Origin: Actinomycetota bacterium | GTDB lineage: Bacteria > Actinomycetota > Acidimicrobiia > Acidimicrobiales > AC-14 | Length of the DNA: 52,913 nt | Assembly (NCBI GenBank): GCA_005888325.1 | Contig: VAWU01000022.1 | Span: forward strand, 5,998 to 58,910 | Direction: 5' to 3' | Shown here: positions 36,355-45,228 of the stretch, piece by piece | Numbering within the stretch: position 1 is the first letter of the stretch | How the letters are laid out: the number at the start of each line of letters is the position of its first letter | Program-made: the position numbers and the translations under genes | The notes under the pieces: generated by a model | Database searches by the model: none | What the model was told of the DNA's origin: nothing | The model's input: only the letters and a program-made list of their open reading frames with translations

Positions 36355-37176
36355 ATGCCGACGGTGAGCCTGGGTGACGTCGACATCGCTTTCGACGTCG
36401 GCGGTGATCCCGACGCGGACCCGGTGGTGCTGATCTGCGGATGCGGACAACCTGCGATCGCCTGGCAGCTCGGCCTCGTCCCCGCTCTGACCTCAGCCGG
36501 CTACCGGGTCGTCACCTTCGACAACCGGGGTGTCGCGCCTTCATCGTCTCCGCCCCCGCCCTACGCCGTCGCCGACCTCGCGGCCGACGCGCTCGGTCTG
36601 CTCGATCACCTCGGCATCGGCGCGGCCCGGTTCGCGGGTTACTCGCTCGGTGGCTGGGTGGCCGAGACGCTCGCGATCCAACACCCCGATCGGGTGCGCG
36701 CCGCCGCCTTCCTCGGCAGCTGCAACGTGGCGACCGCGTGGGAGAAGGCGATCACGACCGTCGAGCGCGACATGGCCCGCCTCGACTACGACCTGCCGCG
36801 TCTCTTCTACGCCACCGAGACGCTCCGGTACCTCCCGAATCAGGCGCTGCAGCAGGACGAGGTGGTCGAGGCGTGGCTGGCGATGATCGGCGACCAACCG
36901 CCGTGGCCCAACCCGGGTCGGTTGGGTCAGTATGAGGCGTGCCTGAGCTGGTCGCTCGACGTCGCCCGCACCGACGCCTGGCCCTCGATTCGGGCGCCCT
37001 GCCTCGTGCTGGCGTTCGAGCACGACGTCGACTCGCCGCCCGCGCGTTCGAGGGAGGCGGCGGCGCGGATCCCGAACGCCCGGTTCGTGGAGATCGCCGA
37101 CGCCAGCCACCTCGGGGTGTTCACGCACGGCGACCAGGTCGCGTCTGCCCTCGTCGAGTTCTTCGGCTCGATCTGA
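36355..37176 (+). CDS. Alpha/beta-hydrolase
   Basis: A 273-aa alpha/beta-hydrolase-fold enzyme. The nucleophile elbow is GYSLGG, the oxyanion region GCGQPAIAW is preceded by VVLIC, the acid is in AFEHDVDSPP, and the catalytic His is in DASHLG. The family includes haloperoxidase-like esterases and C-C hydrolases; the substrate is not predictable. ATG 36355 follows TATAAG by 6 nt; the frame is open upstream but contains no fold sequence. Confidence 0.85.
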   Translation: MPTVSLGDVDIAFDVGGDPDADPVVLICGCGQPAIAWQLGLVPALTSAGYRVVTFDNRGVAPSSSPPPPYAVADLAADALGLLDHLGIGAARFAGYSLGGWVAETLAIQHPDRVRAAAFLGSCNVATAWEKAITTVERDMARLDYDLPRLFYATETLRYLPNQALQQDEVVEAWLAMIGDQPPWPNPGRLGQYEACLSWSLDVARTDAWPSIRAPCLVLAFEHDVDSPPARSREAAARIPNARFVEIADASHLGVFTHGDQVASALVEFFGSI

Positions 37177-37186
37177 GGGTGCGGCG

Positions 37187-39334
37187 TCAGCAGCTTCCTC
37201 CGTACGGAGGGAGACGGAGGAGCTCGTCGAGCCGCACCGGCTGGAGATGGCGATCACGGAGACCGTCGACGATGATCGGCAGCGCGCGCAGGATCGCCCG
37301 GCTGTCCGTGGACCGCGCGTCGTCGAGACCGTCGCCCAGCATCACGATCGAGCCCGGCCGCACCTGCCGCAACACCTGACGCGCCAGGGCGCGGCCGTCG
37401 TCGGAGGAGCGGCTGTGGGCGGCAACGTCCCATCCCACCATCGTCATACCGTGATGATGGACGACACGCGCCATCAACGGCGTGTGCCTGCCGTGAGGCG
37501 GTCGAAAGAACGTGGGGCACACGCCCAGCTCGCGGGCGAAGGCATGCTGCGCCCGCCCGAGGTCACGAAAGCGTGGATCGAGCCAGGCGCGCTGCTGCTC
37601 GACGTACGAGTGATTGGCGACGAGCTGCCCGTCGCTGAGCAGCGTGTGCAGCGCCACGGCTTTGGCGTCGACCGCCTCCGCGTCGCTGAAGAACGTCGCC
37701 TTCACGTCACTCGTGTCGAGAATGCGGAGGATCGCGAGCGTGTTCCTGCTCGGGCTACCGTTGAACGTGAGCGCGACCCGAGCGGTGTCACGCGGACCAT
37801 GGCTCACGATCGCGCCGAACCAGGTGGCGCTCGCCGACGTGGCGCCGATCCACGACGCGAGCACCGCGGTGAACAGCACCGTGGTCCCACCCAGCACCAG
37901 CGCCGGGGGCCTGGGTCGTTGCGGGAGCGCCCGACGGCCGAACAGGTCGCGAACGGCCACGAGCGCGCCCAGGACCCCGATGGCGAAGATCACGGCTCTG
38001 GGGCTGCCGCCGGTGCGAAGCGCGACGAGACCACCGGCCGCCGTGATCGCGGACCCGACCACCAGCGGATCGCGCGCCAGCCCGCGGGCGGGCAGGCACA
38101 TGCCGATCCCGGTTCCGAGCGCGAGGCCGAGGAGCCAGGTGACGGGACCGACCGACGTCTGCGAGAGCAGCCAGACGGTCGTCGCGACGAGGGCCCCACC
38201 GACCAGTCTCGGAAACGGCCGAGGGACGTGGCGGGCGACCAGCCACGCCATGAGGCACGCCAACCCCACGGCCGTCGCGACAACAGGTGCACGCGCGGTC
38301 ACCGCGTCCCACTGTGATGCCAGCGCCGGAACGAGCAGTCCCGCCACCACGCATCCCGCCAGCACCCGCGATGTCGCCAACGAGAGGCGGCGGCCGGGCG
38401 CAGCGGGAGCCATGACCGGCACGGGCCGGTCCATCTCAGATCGGTACCAGTCGACGTAGCGACGGAGCCCTTCGTCGAACGAGATGGCCGGCACCCAGCC
38501 CAGGTCGTCGCGGGCCTTCTGAGACGACACCGTCCGCCCTGCGTAATCCCCGGCGCGCGCGGGACGGGACACCGTGCTCACCGGGCGACCGGTGGCCTCG
38601 CTGATGCAATCGACGAGATGGCGCACGCTGACCGGCTCGGGGCCCTCGAGGTTGAACACCTGGTTCGCGGCCCCGTCCGCGAGCACGAGCGCATGCGCCT
38701 CGACCAGGTCGTCGACGTAGATGTAGTTGCGGAACTGGGACCCGTCGCCGTCGATCGTGATCGTCTCGTCGCGCAACGCCATCCCCACGAACCTGGGGAT
38801 CACCAGGGCGCCCCGCATGCGCGGCCCGAACGGGATGCCGTAGCGAAGTATCGTGAACTCTTGCCCGTAGAGCGAGTAGTAGTTGTGCGCAACCAGCTCG
38901 CTCGACAACTTCGACGACGTGTAGACGTGGTCGGCGCGGGACAGGTCGAACGGCGCATCCTCGGTGGCGACACCGCTGCCGGTCGCCGTGCCGTACACCC
39001 ATACCGTGCTGGCGAGCACAACGCGTCGCACGCCGTTGCGTCGCGCTGCCTCCCACACCTTCGTCGTGCCGAGGACGTTGAGCTCGGTCGTGCGGACGGG
39101 GTCGGCGACCGCCTCGTTCACGTCGGAGACCGCAGCGAGATGGAACACGACATCGCAGCCTTCGGTCGCTCGGAGCAAGCCGGCATCGTCGAGGATGTCG
39201 ACGTCGTGGTGCTCGACATCGGAGCGATGCGGACGCCGCGTGTCGATCACGACGATCGTGTGACCGTCGCTCGCCAAGCGGTCGACCACGTGCGACCCGA
39301 TGAAGCCGGCCCCGCCCGTGACTGCGATTCTCAT
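37187..39334 (-). CDS. Fusion: NAD-dependent sugar epimerase + membrane region + inactive NodB-type deacetylase domain
   Basis: A 715-aa three-part protein. Residues 1-305 are an extended SDR nucleotide-sugar epimerase/dehydratase: GxxGxxG in TGGAGFIGSH (6-15), Ser in LASTVWVYG, and YTSSK (Tyr138, Lys142), all intact. About 320-505 form six or seven membrane segments. About 515-715 match polysaccharide deacetylases, but the catalytic motifs are lost: TFDDGP has become TFNGSP (523-528), HSxxH has become HSYVE (575-579), and the LHDG motif is LGDG (666-669). RPPHG (611-615) remains. The membrane and NodB parts are homologous to the intact protein at 41993-43210, including SHGPR and the final GxxC. 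Likely role: surface glycan synthesis with a non-catalytic binding domain. Confidence 0.85.
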   Translation of the reverse strand: MRIAVTGGAGFIGSHVVDRLASDGHTIVVIDTRRPHRSDVEHHDVDILDDAGLLRATEGCDVVFHLAAVSDVNEAVADPVRTTELNVLGTTKVWEAARRNGVRRVVLASTVWVYGTATGSGVATEDAPFDLSRADHVYTSSKLSSELVAHNYYSLYGQEFTILRYGIPFGPRMRGALVIPRFVGMALRDETITIDGDGSQFRNYIYVDDLVEAHALVLADGAANQVFNLEGPEPVSVRHLVDCISEATGRPVSTVSRPARAGDYAGRTVSSQKARDDLGWVPAISFDEGLRRYVDWYRSEMDRPVPVMAPAAPGRRLSLATSRVLAGCVVAGLLVPALASQWDAVTARAPVVATAVGLACLMAWLVARHVPRPFPRLVGGALVATTVWLLSQTSVGPVTWLLGLALGTGIGMCLPARGLARDPLVVGSAITAAGGLVALRTGGSPRAVIFAIGVLGALVAVRDLFGRRALPQRPRPPALVLGGTTVLFTAVLASWIGATSASATWFGAIVSHGPRDTARVALTFNGSPSRNTLAILRILDTSDVKATFFSDAEAVDAKAVALHTLLSDGQLVANHSYVEQQRAWLDPRFRDLGRAQHAFARELGVCPTFFRPPHGRHTPLMARVVHHHGMTMVGWDVAAHSRSSDDGRALARQVLRQVRPGSIVMLGDGLDDARSTDSRAILRALPIIVDGLRDRHLQPVRLDELLRLPPYGGSC

Positions 39335-39424
39335 GGTTGTGTGGATGCCATCACGGATGTCGGTGATTCGGCAAGCCCCGACCGCGATCCCAGTCAGCTG
39401 CCGTCGGCGCCTAGCCTCCCTCGG

Positions 39425-39463
39425 GTGATCCTACCGGCCCGGCGCCGTGGCCTGGGCGCGTGA
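39425..39463 (+). CDS. Possible 12-aa leaderless upstream frame coupled to the DegT gene
   Basis: GTG 39425 lies 7 nt after TAGCCT and opens a 12-codon frame encoding ILPARRRGLG-type residues. Its TGA (39461-39463) overlaps the GTG start of the aminotransferase by 3 nt, the same GTGA junction seen between coupled genes in this window. It may exist only to deliver ribosomes to the next start. No other support. Confidence 0.3.
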   Translation: MILPARRRGLGA

Positions 39464-40602
39464 CCCAGAGCTCGGACTCGCCCATCGCCGCGGCCCGCAT
39501 CGTGTTCGGGCCCGAGGATCGGGCCCAGGCGCTCGCGATGATCGACGAGGCACTGTCGAGCGGGTCGCTGACGCTCGGGCCGAACACCCGGCGTTTCGAG
39601 GCGGCGTTCGGCGCCAGGCACGCGGCCCCGTTCGCGATCGCCGTGAGCAGCGGCACGAGCGCGCTGGAGATCATCCTCCGCATCCTCGGCGTCGAAGGAC
39701 GAGAGGTCATCGTGCCGGCCAACACCTTCTTCGCCACTGCAGCGGCGGTGGTTCATGCCGGTGGCATCCCGCGACTCGTCGACGTCGAGCGCGAGACGCT
39801 GGCCCTGTCGACCGCCACGGTTCGCCCGGCCCTCAGCGAACGGACGGCGGCGGTGATCCTCGTCCACATCGGCGGCTTGGTCACCGCCGAAGCCGAAGCG
39901 ACGGCGCGGCTCTGCCGGGACACCGGGGTTCCCCTCGTGGAGGACGCCGCGCACGCCCACGGAGCGGCCTGGCGGGGCGCGCCCGCCGGCTCGTTCGGCA
40001 CTGCGGCCGCGTTCTCCTTCTATCCCACGAAGGTCATGACGACTGCGGAAGGCGGGATGATCGTCACGCGTGACGAGCGCATCAGAGACGAAGCGCTCGT
40101 CTACCGCGACCAGGGGAAGGCCGGCTTCCTCGGCGGCGAGCACGTCCGCATGGGCTACGCGTGGCGTATGAGCGAGCTGCACGCGGCGCTCGGGGTCGTG
40201 CAGCTCGGACGGCTCGACGAGTTCATCGCGGTCCGTCGGCGCGTCGCGTCTCTCTACGACAAGGGTTTGGAGGAGATCCGAGGTGTGCAGTCGCTCGTCG
40301 TCGACGCCGCATCCGAGCCCAACTACTACAAGTACGTCGCCTACCTCGACGAAGGCATCGACCGTCAGCAGGTGAAGGATGCTCTGCGCAGACGAGGGGT
40401 GTCGCCGAGCGGGGAGGTCTACGCCAGCCCCTTGCATCTGCAGCCGGTGTTCGCCGGGCTCCCAGCCGGCGACCTCACGGTCGCCGAGGAGGTCTGCCGC
40501 CGGCACATCTGCCTGCCCATCCACTCGGACATGACCGACGACGAGGCGGGAAGAGTCGTCGATGCGCTGGGTGGCGCGCTGCGCGAGGCGACGACGACCT
40601 AG
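39460..40602 (+). CDS. DegT/DnrJ/EryC1-family sugar aminotransferase
   Basis: PLP enzyme that aminates nucleotide-linked keto-sugars. The 380-aa protein shows SSGTSALEIILR, VIVPANTFFATAAAVVHAGG, the PLP Asp in EDAAHAHGA, and the PLP lysine in SFYPTKVMTTAEGG (Lys191), followed by the typical WRMSELHAALGVVQL. It would complement the epimerase domain encoded divergently 125 bp away for making an amino sugar of a surface glycan. GTG 39460 is used; the distance to the family N-terminus is right. The stop overlaps that of the convergent gene through a CTAG. Confidence 0.9.
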   Translation: MTQSSDSPIAAARIVFGPEDRAQALAMIDEALSSGSLTLGPNTRRFEAAFGARHAAPFAIAVSSGTSALEIILRILGVEGREVIVPANTFFATAAAVVHAGGIPRLVDVERETLALSTATVRPALSERTAAVILVHIGGLVTAEAEATARLCRDTGVPLVEDAAHAHGAAWRGAPAGSFGTAAAFSFYPTKVMTTAEGGMIVTRDERIRDEALVYRDQGKAGFLGGEHVRMGYAWRMSELHAALGVVQLGRLDEFIAVRRRVASLYDKGLEEIRGVQSLVVDAASEPNYYKYVAYLDEGIDRQQVKDALRRRGVSPSGEVYASPLHLQPVFAGLPAGDLTVAEEVCRRHICLPIHSDMTDDEAGRVVDALGGALREATTT

Positions 40603-41948
40603 TTGTCCGACGCCGTCGCCGGCGCTCTTTTGCACGCGTGCTCGATCCGGTACACGTCGTACTGCGGCCGTCGCATCACCGACGCGCCGGCCTCGACGTC
40701 GGATGATGCGCAGCCCGTGGACGGCATCGCCAGCTGGTCGAGGAGCTGGTGCTCGTTCGTGCGGTACGCACGGTCGAAGGTGGGAAACACGATCACGAAG
40801 TCGACGTCGCGACTCTGGAGGAACCGGGTGTAGTCCCCTCGACGGCTCCAACTCCTGATGTCGATGCTCTCGGGGAAGAACTCCGAGTCGAGGCGGGCAC
40901 CGTGCTGGAGGAGCTGGTACATCCCGACCTTGCTGTCGCCTGCTCTGAGGACGCGGTAGGTCGCGCCGCGCACGAAGGCGTCGGATCGGATGAACGTCAG
41001 CATCGTCGGGTCGGGATGGCGGCGAAGCGCCCGCCACGCCGAGGCCACGTCGCGCTGTTGCAGCAGCAGGACGTTCGTCACGAGCATGGCGACCACCGCG
41101 GCGGGGGCGAGCCAGCGCCAGTGGAGAGGGCGGAGCAGACAGAGGATGACGGGGACCAAGACGACGACCATCCGGACCCCGAGGGTCTCGAGGAAGGCGT
41201 TCACGATCGTTCGCCGTGAGCTGTCCTGGAAGACCGGGGAGGCGAACACGAGCAGCGCGGCCGGGAGGGTCACCAGCAGGGCGACCGCGTACCACCGGAT
41301 GAGCGCGCGTCGGTCGGGCTCCCACCACAACCGTCCGACCACCAGCATGAGCCCGAGAGGCAGCACGACGGCGGGATGCGTCGCCTGGCCCAGGCCGGCG
41401 AGCACCGCAGCCTCCCACCTGCGCTGGCGACGCCAGCATCCCACCGCCCCCAGCAGGAACGCCGCGCCCCAGACGAACGGGAGCTGGCCGATGATCGGGG
41501 ACGCGACGAGAGCGGGGTTGGCGAGCACGGCCGCCGGCCCCCAACCCTCGAGCAGCTCGGGGAACGCCCAGAACGTCGCCCCGATCACGCCAACAGTGCC
41601 GATCACCAGCCAGAGCGTCACGACCCAGTCACCGAGCAGCGGGCGCAGGACCGCGGCGCTGACCCACGGCACGAACGCATAGGGGAAGGCGTAGGCCTCA
41701 CCGTGCCCGATGACGGGCATGCGGAAAGGCAGCGTGTGTGCCTGGCTGAGCCGTTCGCTGACGTACCAGACGTGCGCGTAGTTGCTGACCGTGTCGTGCG
41801 AGACGAAGACGCGGTGTCCGAGGATCAGGGCGAGCACGAGCGCCCAGCCCGCCACGAGGACGCCGACGCACAGGCGTCTCAACCAAGGGGTCGAACCGCG
41901 GCCGGTGGCCACTTCCTGCTCGTGCGCGGCGGGTTGAAGGTCTCTCAT
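40599..41948 (-). CDS. Polytopic membrane protein (glycosyltransferase-like)
   Basis: A 449-aa protein with one N-terminal membrane segment (about 28-48), an extracytoplasmic loop with SHDTVSNYAHVW and IGHGEAYAFPYAFVP, about eight further membrane segments to residue ~300, and a soluble C-terminal domain of ~130 residues. The build is like GT-C glycosyltransferases and the two larger membrane proteins at 16-23 kb, but no catalytic residue is certain. ATG 41948 was chosen because upstream codons run through the divergent deacetylase gene. A TATGCT -10 lies about 26 nt upstream. Confidence 0.65.
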   Translation of the reverse strand: MRDLQPAAHEQEVATGRGSTPWLRRLCVGVLVAGWALVLALILGHRVFVSHDTVSNYAHVWYVSERLSQAHTLPFRMPVIGHGEAYAFPYAFVPWVSAAVLRPLLGDWVVTLWLVIGTVGVIGATFWAFPELLEGWGPAAVLANPALVASPIIGQLPFVWGAAFLLGAVGCWRRQRRWEAAVLAGLGQATHPAVVLPLGLMLVVGRLWWEPDRRALIRWYAVALLVTLPAALLVFASPVFQDSSRRTIVNAFLETLGVRMVVVLVPVILCLLRPLHWRWLAPAAVVAMLVTNVLLLQQRDVASAWRALRRHPDPTMLTFIRSDAFVRGATYRVLRAGDSKVGMYQLLQHGARLDSEFFPESIDIRSWSRRGDYTRFLQSRDVDFVIVFPTFDRAYRTNEHQLLDQLAMPSTGCASSDVEAGASVMRRPQYDVYRIEHACKRAPATASDN

Positions 41949-41974
41949 CGGGTGCGGACGCCGAGTCCGGTCGC

Positions 41975-41984
41975 AGCATAGGGT
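41975..41984. promoter_or_regulatory. Overlapping divergent -10 elements
   Basis: AGCATAGGGT holds TAGGGT on the plus strand (41979-41984, 8 nt before ATG 41993) and TATGCT on the minus strand (41975-41980), sharing the central TA. The minus-strand transcript would carry a leader of about 20 nt. Confidence 0.45.
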
Positions 41985-41992
41985 CGAGTGCG

Positions 41993-43210
41993 ATGGTCGC
42001 TCGCGCTCGCGTGACAGTGCCGTCGCGCCTCGGGCGCGGCGCAGGTGCGGGCTTCGCGACGCTGCTCCTCCCCGCAGTCCTGCTCCGCGCCGGCGCAACC
42101 GCCGGCGACCGCCTGACCGTGGCAGTCGCGATCGGGCTCGCGGGCCTCGGCGCGTCGGCGACGCGCCGGCAGACGCGTGAAGCGGCCGCACCGCTCGGCG
42201 CGTCGGTCGTGGCCGTGTCCGCGTGGCTCTTCACGCAGACGCCGCTCGGGGCGATGATGTGGTGGATCGCACTGGCGCTCGGCCTCGGGCTCGGGATGAC
42301 GCTCCCGCGCCGGCTGCGGCCCGGTGGCGCGACCGCCGCCTCCGCCGCGGTGGCCGCCGTCGCGATCGTGGTCGCGCGGGCCGCGGGTGGGCGTGCGTCC
42401 GCGCTCGCCGTCGGCACCGCGTGCGCCGTCGTGTCAGCGGTTGCCGCGTCCTCGGTCGCCCGGGCCGCGCGCGCGAGTGCGCGCTCGTCCGGGCGGCTCG
42501 TCGCGTCGGCCACCTCGATCTTCGTCGTCGGGTTGACCGGTTGGATCGGCGCCAACTCCCCGACCGCGGGCTGGTTCGGGTCGCTCGTGAGCCACGGCCC
42601 CCGGGAACGTCGCGAGGTCGCGATCACCTTCGACGACGGGCCCAACATCACGTACACGCCGGTCGTGCGCGCCATCCTCGACGCGCACGGCGTCAAGGGC
42701 ACGTTCTTCACGGTCGGCAGGGCGCTCGACGCGCGGCCCGACATCTCGCGCGCCCTGCTCGACGACGGTCACCTGCTCGGGAACCACTCGTACCTCCACG
42801 ACGAGATCCGCTGGCTCGATCCCCGCTACCCGGAGCTCGAGCGCACGCAGCGGGCGTTCCGCCGCGACCTGGGTGTCTGTCCCACGTTCTTTCGACCGCC
42901 CCACGGGCAGCACACTCCCTTCATGGCGCATGCCGTGCGTCGTCACCGGATGACGATGGTGACGTGGAACGTGTCGGCCGGCGACTTCGCCACCCGCGAC
43001 GCGGGCCTCGTCGCCCGACGCGTCCTTCGTCGCGCCCGGCCCGGCGCCATCATCGACCTGCACGACGGGATCGACGGAAACCTCACCGCCGACCGTTCGG
43101 TGTTGACGCGGGCGCTGCCGATCATTCTCGACGGCCTGCGGGCGCGGGGGTTGCGGCCGGTCCGGCTCGACGTGCTGCTCGGGCGGCCGGGTTACGGCGC
43201 CGCGTGCTAG
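41993..43210 (+). CDS. Membrane-anchored polysaccharide deacetylase (NodB domain)
   Basis: A 405-aa protein with six or so hydrophobic segments in the first 185 residues and a C-terminal NodB catalytic domain. All motifs are intact: TFDDGP (212-217, catalytic base and metal Asp), NHSYLH (264-269, metal His pair), RPPHG (301-305) and DLHDG (355-359, catalytic His). It should remove N-acetyl groups from a glycan, possibly peptidoglycan or an exopolysaccharide. It is the functional paralogue of the C-terminal two-thirds of the fusion at 37187-39334. Its stop overlaps the stop of the convergent glycosyltransferase gene through CTAG. Confidence 0.88.
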   Translation: MVARARVTVPSRLGRGAGAGFATLLLPAVLLRAGATAGDRLTVAVAIGLAGLGASATRRQTREAAAPLGASVVAVSAWLFTQTPLGAMMWWIALALGLGLGMTLPRRLRPGGATAASAAVAAVAIVVARAAGGRASALAVGTACAVVSAVAASSVARAARASARSSGRLVASATSIFVVGLTGWIGANSPTAGWFGSLVSHGPRERREVAITFDDGPNITYTPVVRAILDAHGVKGTFFTVGRALDARPDISRALLDDGHLLGNHSYLHDEIRWLDPRYPELERTQRAFRRDLGVCPTFFRPPHGQHTPFMAHAVRRHRMTMVTWNVSAGDFATRDAGLVARRVLRRARPGAIIDLHDGIDGNLTADRSVLTRALPIILDGLRARGLRPVRLDVLLGRPGYGAAC

Positions 43211-43968
43211 CTGAGCGACCGCCCGCGGCTGCGCACCCGCCAGGCGGCGCGGGGGATGACCGCCAGGTCGATGACCGCGTCGACCATGCGCGTGCGTGAC
43301 CGGTAGAGGGGCACCGGCACGACGACGTCGTTCCGCACCCGATAGCCGAGGCGGTGAAGAATGACCGCGACCTCGACGGTCTCGCTGTACTTGTAGCCGC
43401 GGTAGTAGTCGAGCGCGTCGGCGAGGGCCCCCAGCCGGAAGATGCGGTAGCCCGACTCGACGTCGTGGAGCCGGCCGCCCGCCCACAGGCTCGCCCATGC
43501 GCTGACCACTCCGTTCCCGACCCGCTTGTGGATCGGATAGCCGGACAGGTCGCGTCGCGCGAGAAGTGCGTCGAGGTGCTCTTCGATCGTCAGATCGGCC
43601 AGCGCTTCGAGCGAGCTCAGCTCGTGCTGTCCGTCGGCGTCGACGGTGTAGACGAGGTCGCTCTCGTCGAGCTCACCGCGGGCGAGGCGATCGCGCAGGC
43701 GGGAGAAGGCGAGGTGATACGCGGCCGACATGCCTTGGTTGCGATCGAACGTCAGGAGCTGCGCGCCATCGCGGTCGGTGGCCCAACCCTGCACGATCGC
43801 CCGCGTGTCGTCGGTGGATCCGTCGTCGACGATCACGAGCTCGTCGACGAGGCCGTAGAGGCGCTCGAGCACCGCTTCGACCGTCGTTGCTTCGTTGTAG
43901 GCGGGGACGACCGCGATCCGTCGGGGTGCTCGTGCCTCGGGTCCTGGTTCCGCGGCTTCGTCGGTCAC
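43207..43968 (-). CDS. Family 2 glycosyltransferase
   Basis: A 253-aa GT2 enzyme. The GT-A fold motifs are VVPAYNEATTVEAVLERL, VDDGSTDDT (nucleotide binding) and VDADGQHE (metal-binding DxD), followed by VESGYRIFR. No membrane segment follows, so it resembles dolichol-phosphate-mannose synthase-like or polyprenyl-phosphate glycosyltransferases. GTG 43968 is 13 bp after the DMT transporter stop and was preferred to an earlier start inside that gene. Confidence 0.85.
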   Translation of the reverse strand: MTDEAAEPGPEARAPRRIAVVPAYNEATTVEAVLERLYGLVDELVIVDDGSTDDTRAIVQGWATDRDGAQLLTFDRNQGMSAAYHLAFSRLRDRLARGELDESDLVYTVDADGQHELSSLEALADLTIEEHLDALLARRDLSGYPIHKRVGNGVVSAWASLWAGGRLHDVESGYRIFRLGALADALDYYRGYKYSETVEVAVILHRLGYRVRNDVVVPVPLYRSRTRMVDAVIDLAVIPRAAWRVRSRGRSLS

Positions 43969-43981
43969 GGCGGTGATCCTC

Positions 43982-44854
43982 TCACTGCGCCCCGCGCCCG
44001 GCGACCCGCTCACCCACACCCGCGACCGACGTCGTGCGGGTCACCGACCAGATCCCTCTCATCACGAGCACGACGCCTGCCGCCTCGCTCGCCAGCGCCC
44101 AGCCCTGCACGGCCACGTGCTCGTGGAAGAGCAGGACGCCGATGGCCACCCCCACCGTGGGCTCGACGACGCTGAGGAATGGCAGCGAGCTCGTGAGCGG
44201 CCCGGCCTGGTACGCGCCCTGCACGAGGACGACGGCTGCGAGCCCGACCGCGACGAGGGCGTACGGCGGCCAGCGCGTGAGCAGGTCGTGCAAACCGGCT
44301 CCCACGACATCGCCCGTGGCCTTCGTCAGCGCGGCGGTGACCGCGAACAACACGCCGGCGGCCACGGCGAGCAGCGAGGCACGTCGACGGTCGCGGAACC
44401 GGGACGCGGCCCAGACCAGACCCACGACCGCGAGGCCGACCGCGATGGCGAGTCGCGCCCACGCCGCGGATGTAGCGGTCACCGACCCTCGGTCCGGCGA
44501 TGCCGCGACCAGGAACAGCGACAGACCGACTGCGATCTCCGCGGCCGCCAGCAGGTCCCGCCGACGGAGCGCGCCGGGGGAGACCAACTCGCCCAGGAGC
44601 AGCGCGAGGAGCAGACCGCTCACGAGCAGGGGCTGCACCAGGACGAGCGATCCCCGCCGCAGGGCGAGGAACTGGAGGCCATAGGCGGCGAGGTTGGCGA
44701 CGATGCCCGCCCGCCAGGCCGGCAGCTTGAGGAGCTCGGGCAGGAGACGCGGGTGCAGCGAGACCTTGGCGGTGGTGAGCTGCGCGCCGCGTTGCTGCAG
44801 CACCGTCGCCACCGCGTAACACAGGGCCGAGCCGAGGGCGAGGACGACGACCAC
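43982..44854 (-). CDS. DMT/EamA-type membrane transporter
   Basis: A 290-aa protein with about ten hydrophobic segments in two EamA-like halves (ALCYAVATVLQQRGAQ in the first; LTSSLPFLSVVEPTVGVAIGVLLFHEHV, the typical TM9 motif, in the second). Members export metabolites or flip small lipid-linked molecules; the substrate is unknown. GTG 44854 has TAGCGT 7 nt upstream. The GT2 gene follows directly, so it may serve the same glycan route. Confidence 0.82.
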   Translation of the reverse strand: MVVVLALGSALCYAVATVLQQRGAQLTTAKVSLHPRLLPELLKLPAWRAGIVANLAAYGLQFLALRRGSLVLVQPLLVSGLLLALLLGELVSPGALRRRDLLAAAEIAVGLSLFLVAASPDRGSVTATSAAWARLAIAVGLAVVGLVWAASRFRDRRRASLLAVAAGVLFAVTAALTKATGDVVGAGLHDLLTRWPPYALVAVGLAAVVLVQGAYQAGPLTSSLPFLSVVEPTVGVAIGVLLFHEHVAVQGWALASEAAGVVLVMRGIWSVTRTTSVAGVGERVAGRGAQ

Positions 44855-44921
44855 CTGCGAGACGCTACCGATGCCGCCGCCGGCGGCTCAATACACTGCG
44901 CGACGTGAAGGGCGCACGTCG

Positions 44922-45209
44922 GTGATCGAGACCGTCACGTTCCGGCTCGCCGCGGGCACCGATGAAGCGGCGTTCCTCGATGCCGACCGGCGGGCCCAGA
45001 CGGAGTTCTTCTACCGCCGGCCGGGACTGGTCCGACGAACGACAGCGCGCGATCGAAAGGGCGAGTGGATATTCATCGTCATCTGGCGGTCGGAGACCGA
45101 CGCGGATGCGGCGGCGCGCCTGTCCGAGAGCGACCCGGCAACGTCGGAGCTCGCCGCGCTGATCGACGACGCCACGGTTCAGACGCGGCGCTATTCGACG
45201 CTCGACTGA
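44922..45209 (+). CDS. Small ferredoxin-like-fold (antibiotic biosynthesis monooxygenase-type) protein
   Basis: A 95-aa protein of dimeric alpha/beta-barrel type (VIETVTFRLAAGTDEAAFLDADRR ... RPGLVRRTTARDRKGEWIFIVIWRS). Members are monooxygenases, isomerases or degradation enzymes; none can be assigned. GTG 44922 is in frame with the fold and a TACACT at 44892-44897 would give a leader of about 18-20 nt. Confidence 0.65.
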   Translation: MIETVTFRLAAGTDEAAFLDADRRAQTEFFYRRPGLVRRTTARDRKGEWIFIVIWRSETDADAAARLSESDPATSELAALIDDATVQTRRYSTLD

Positions 45210-45228
45210 GCCCTCGCACGGACGCGCG

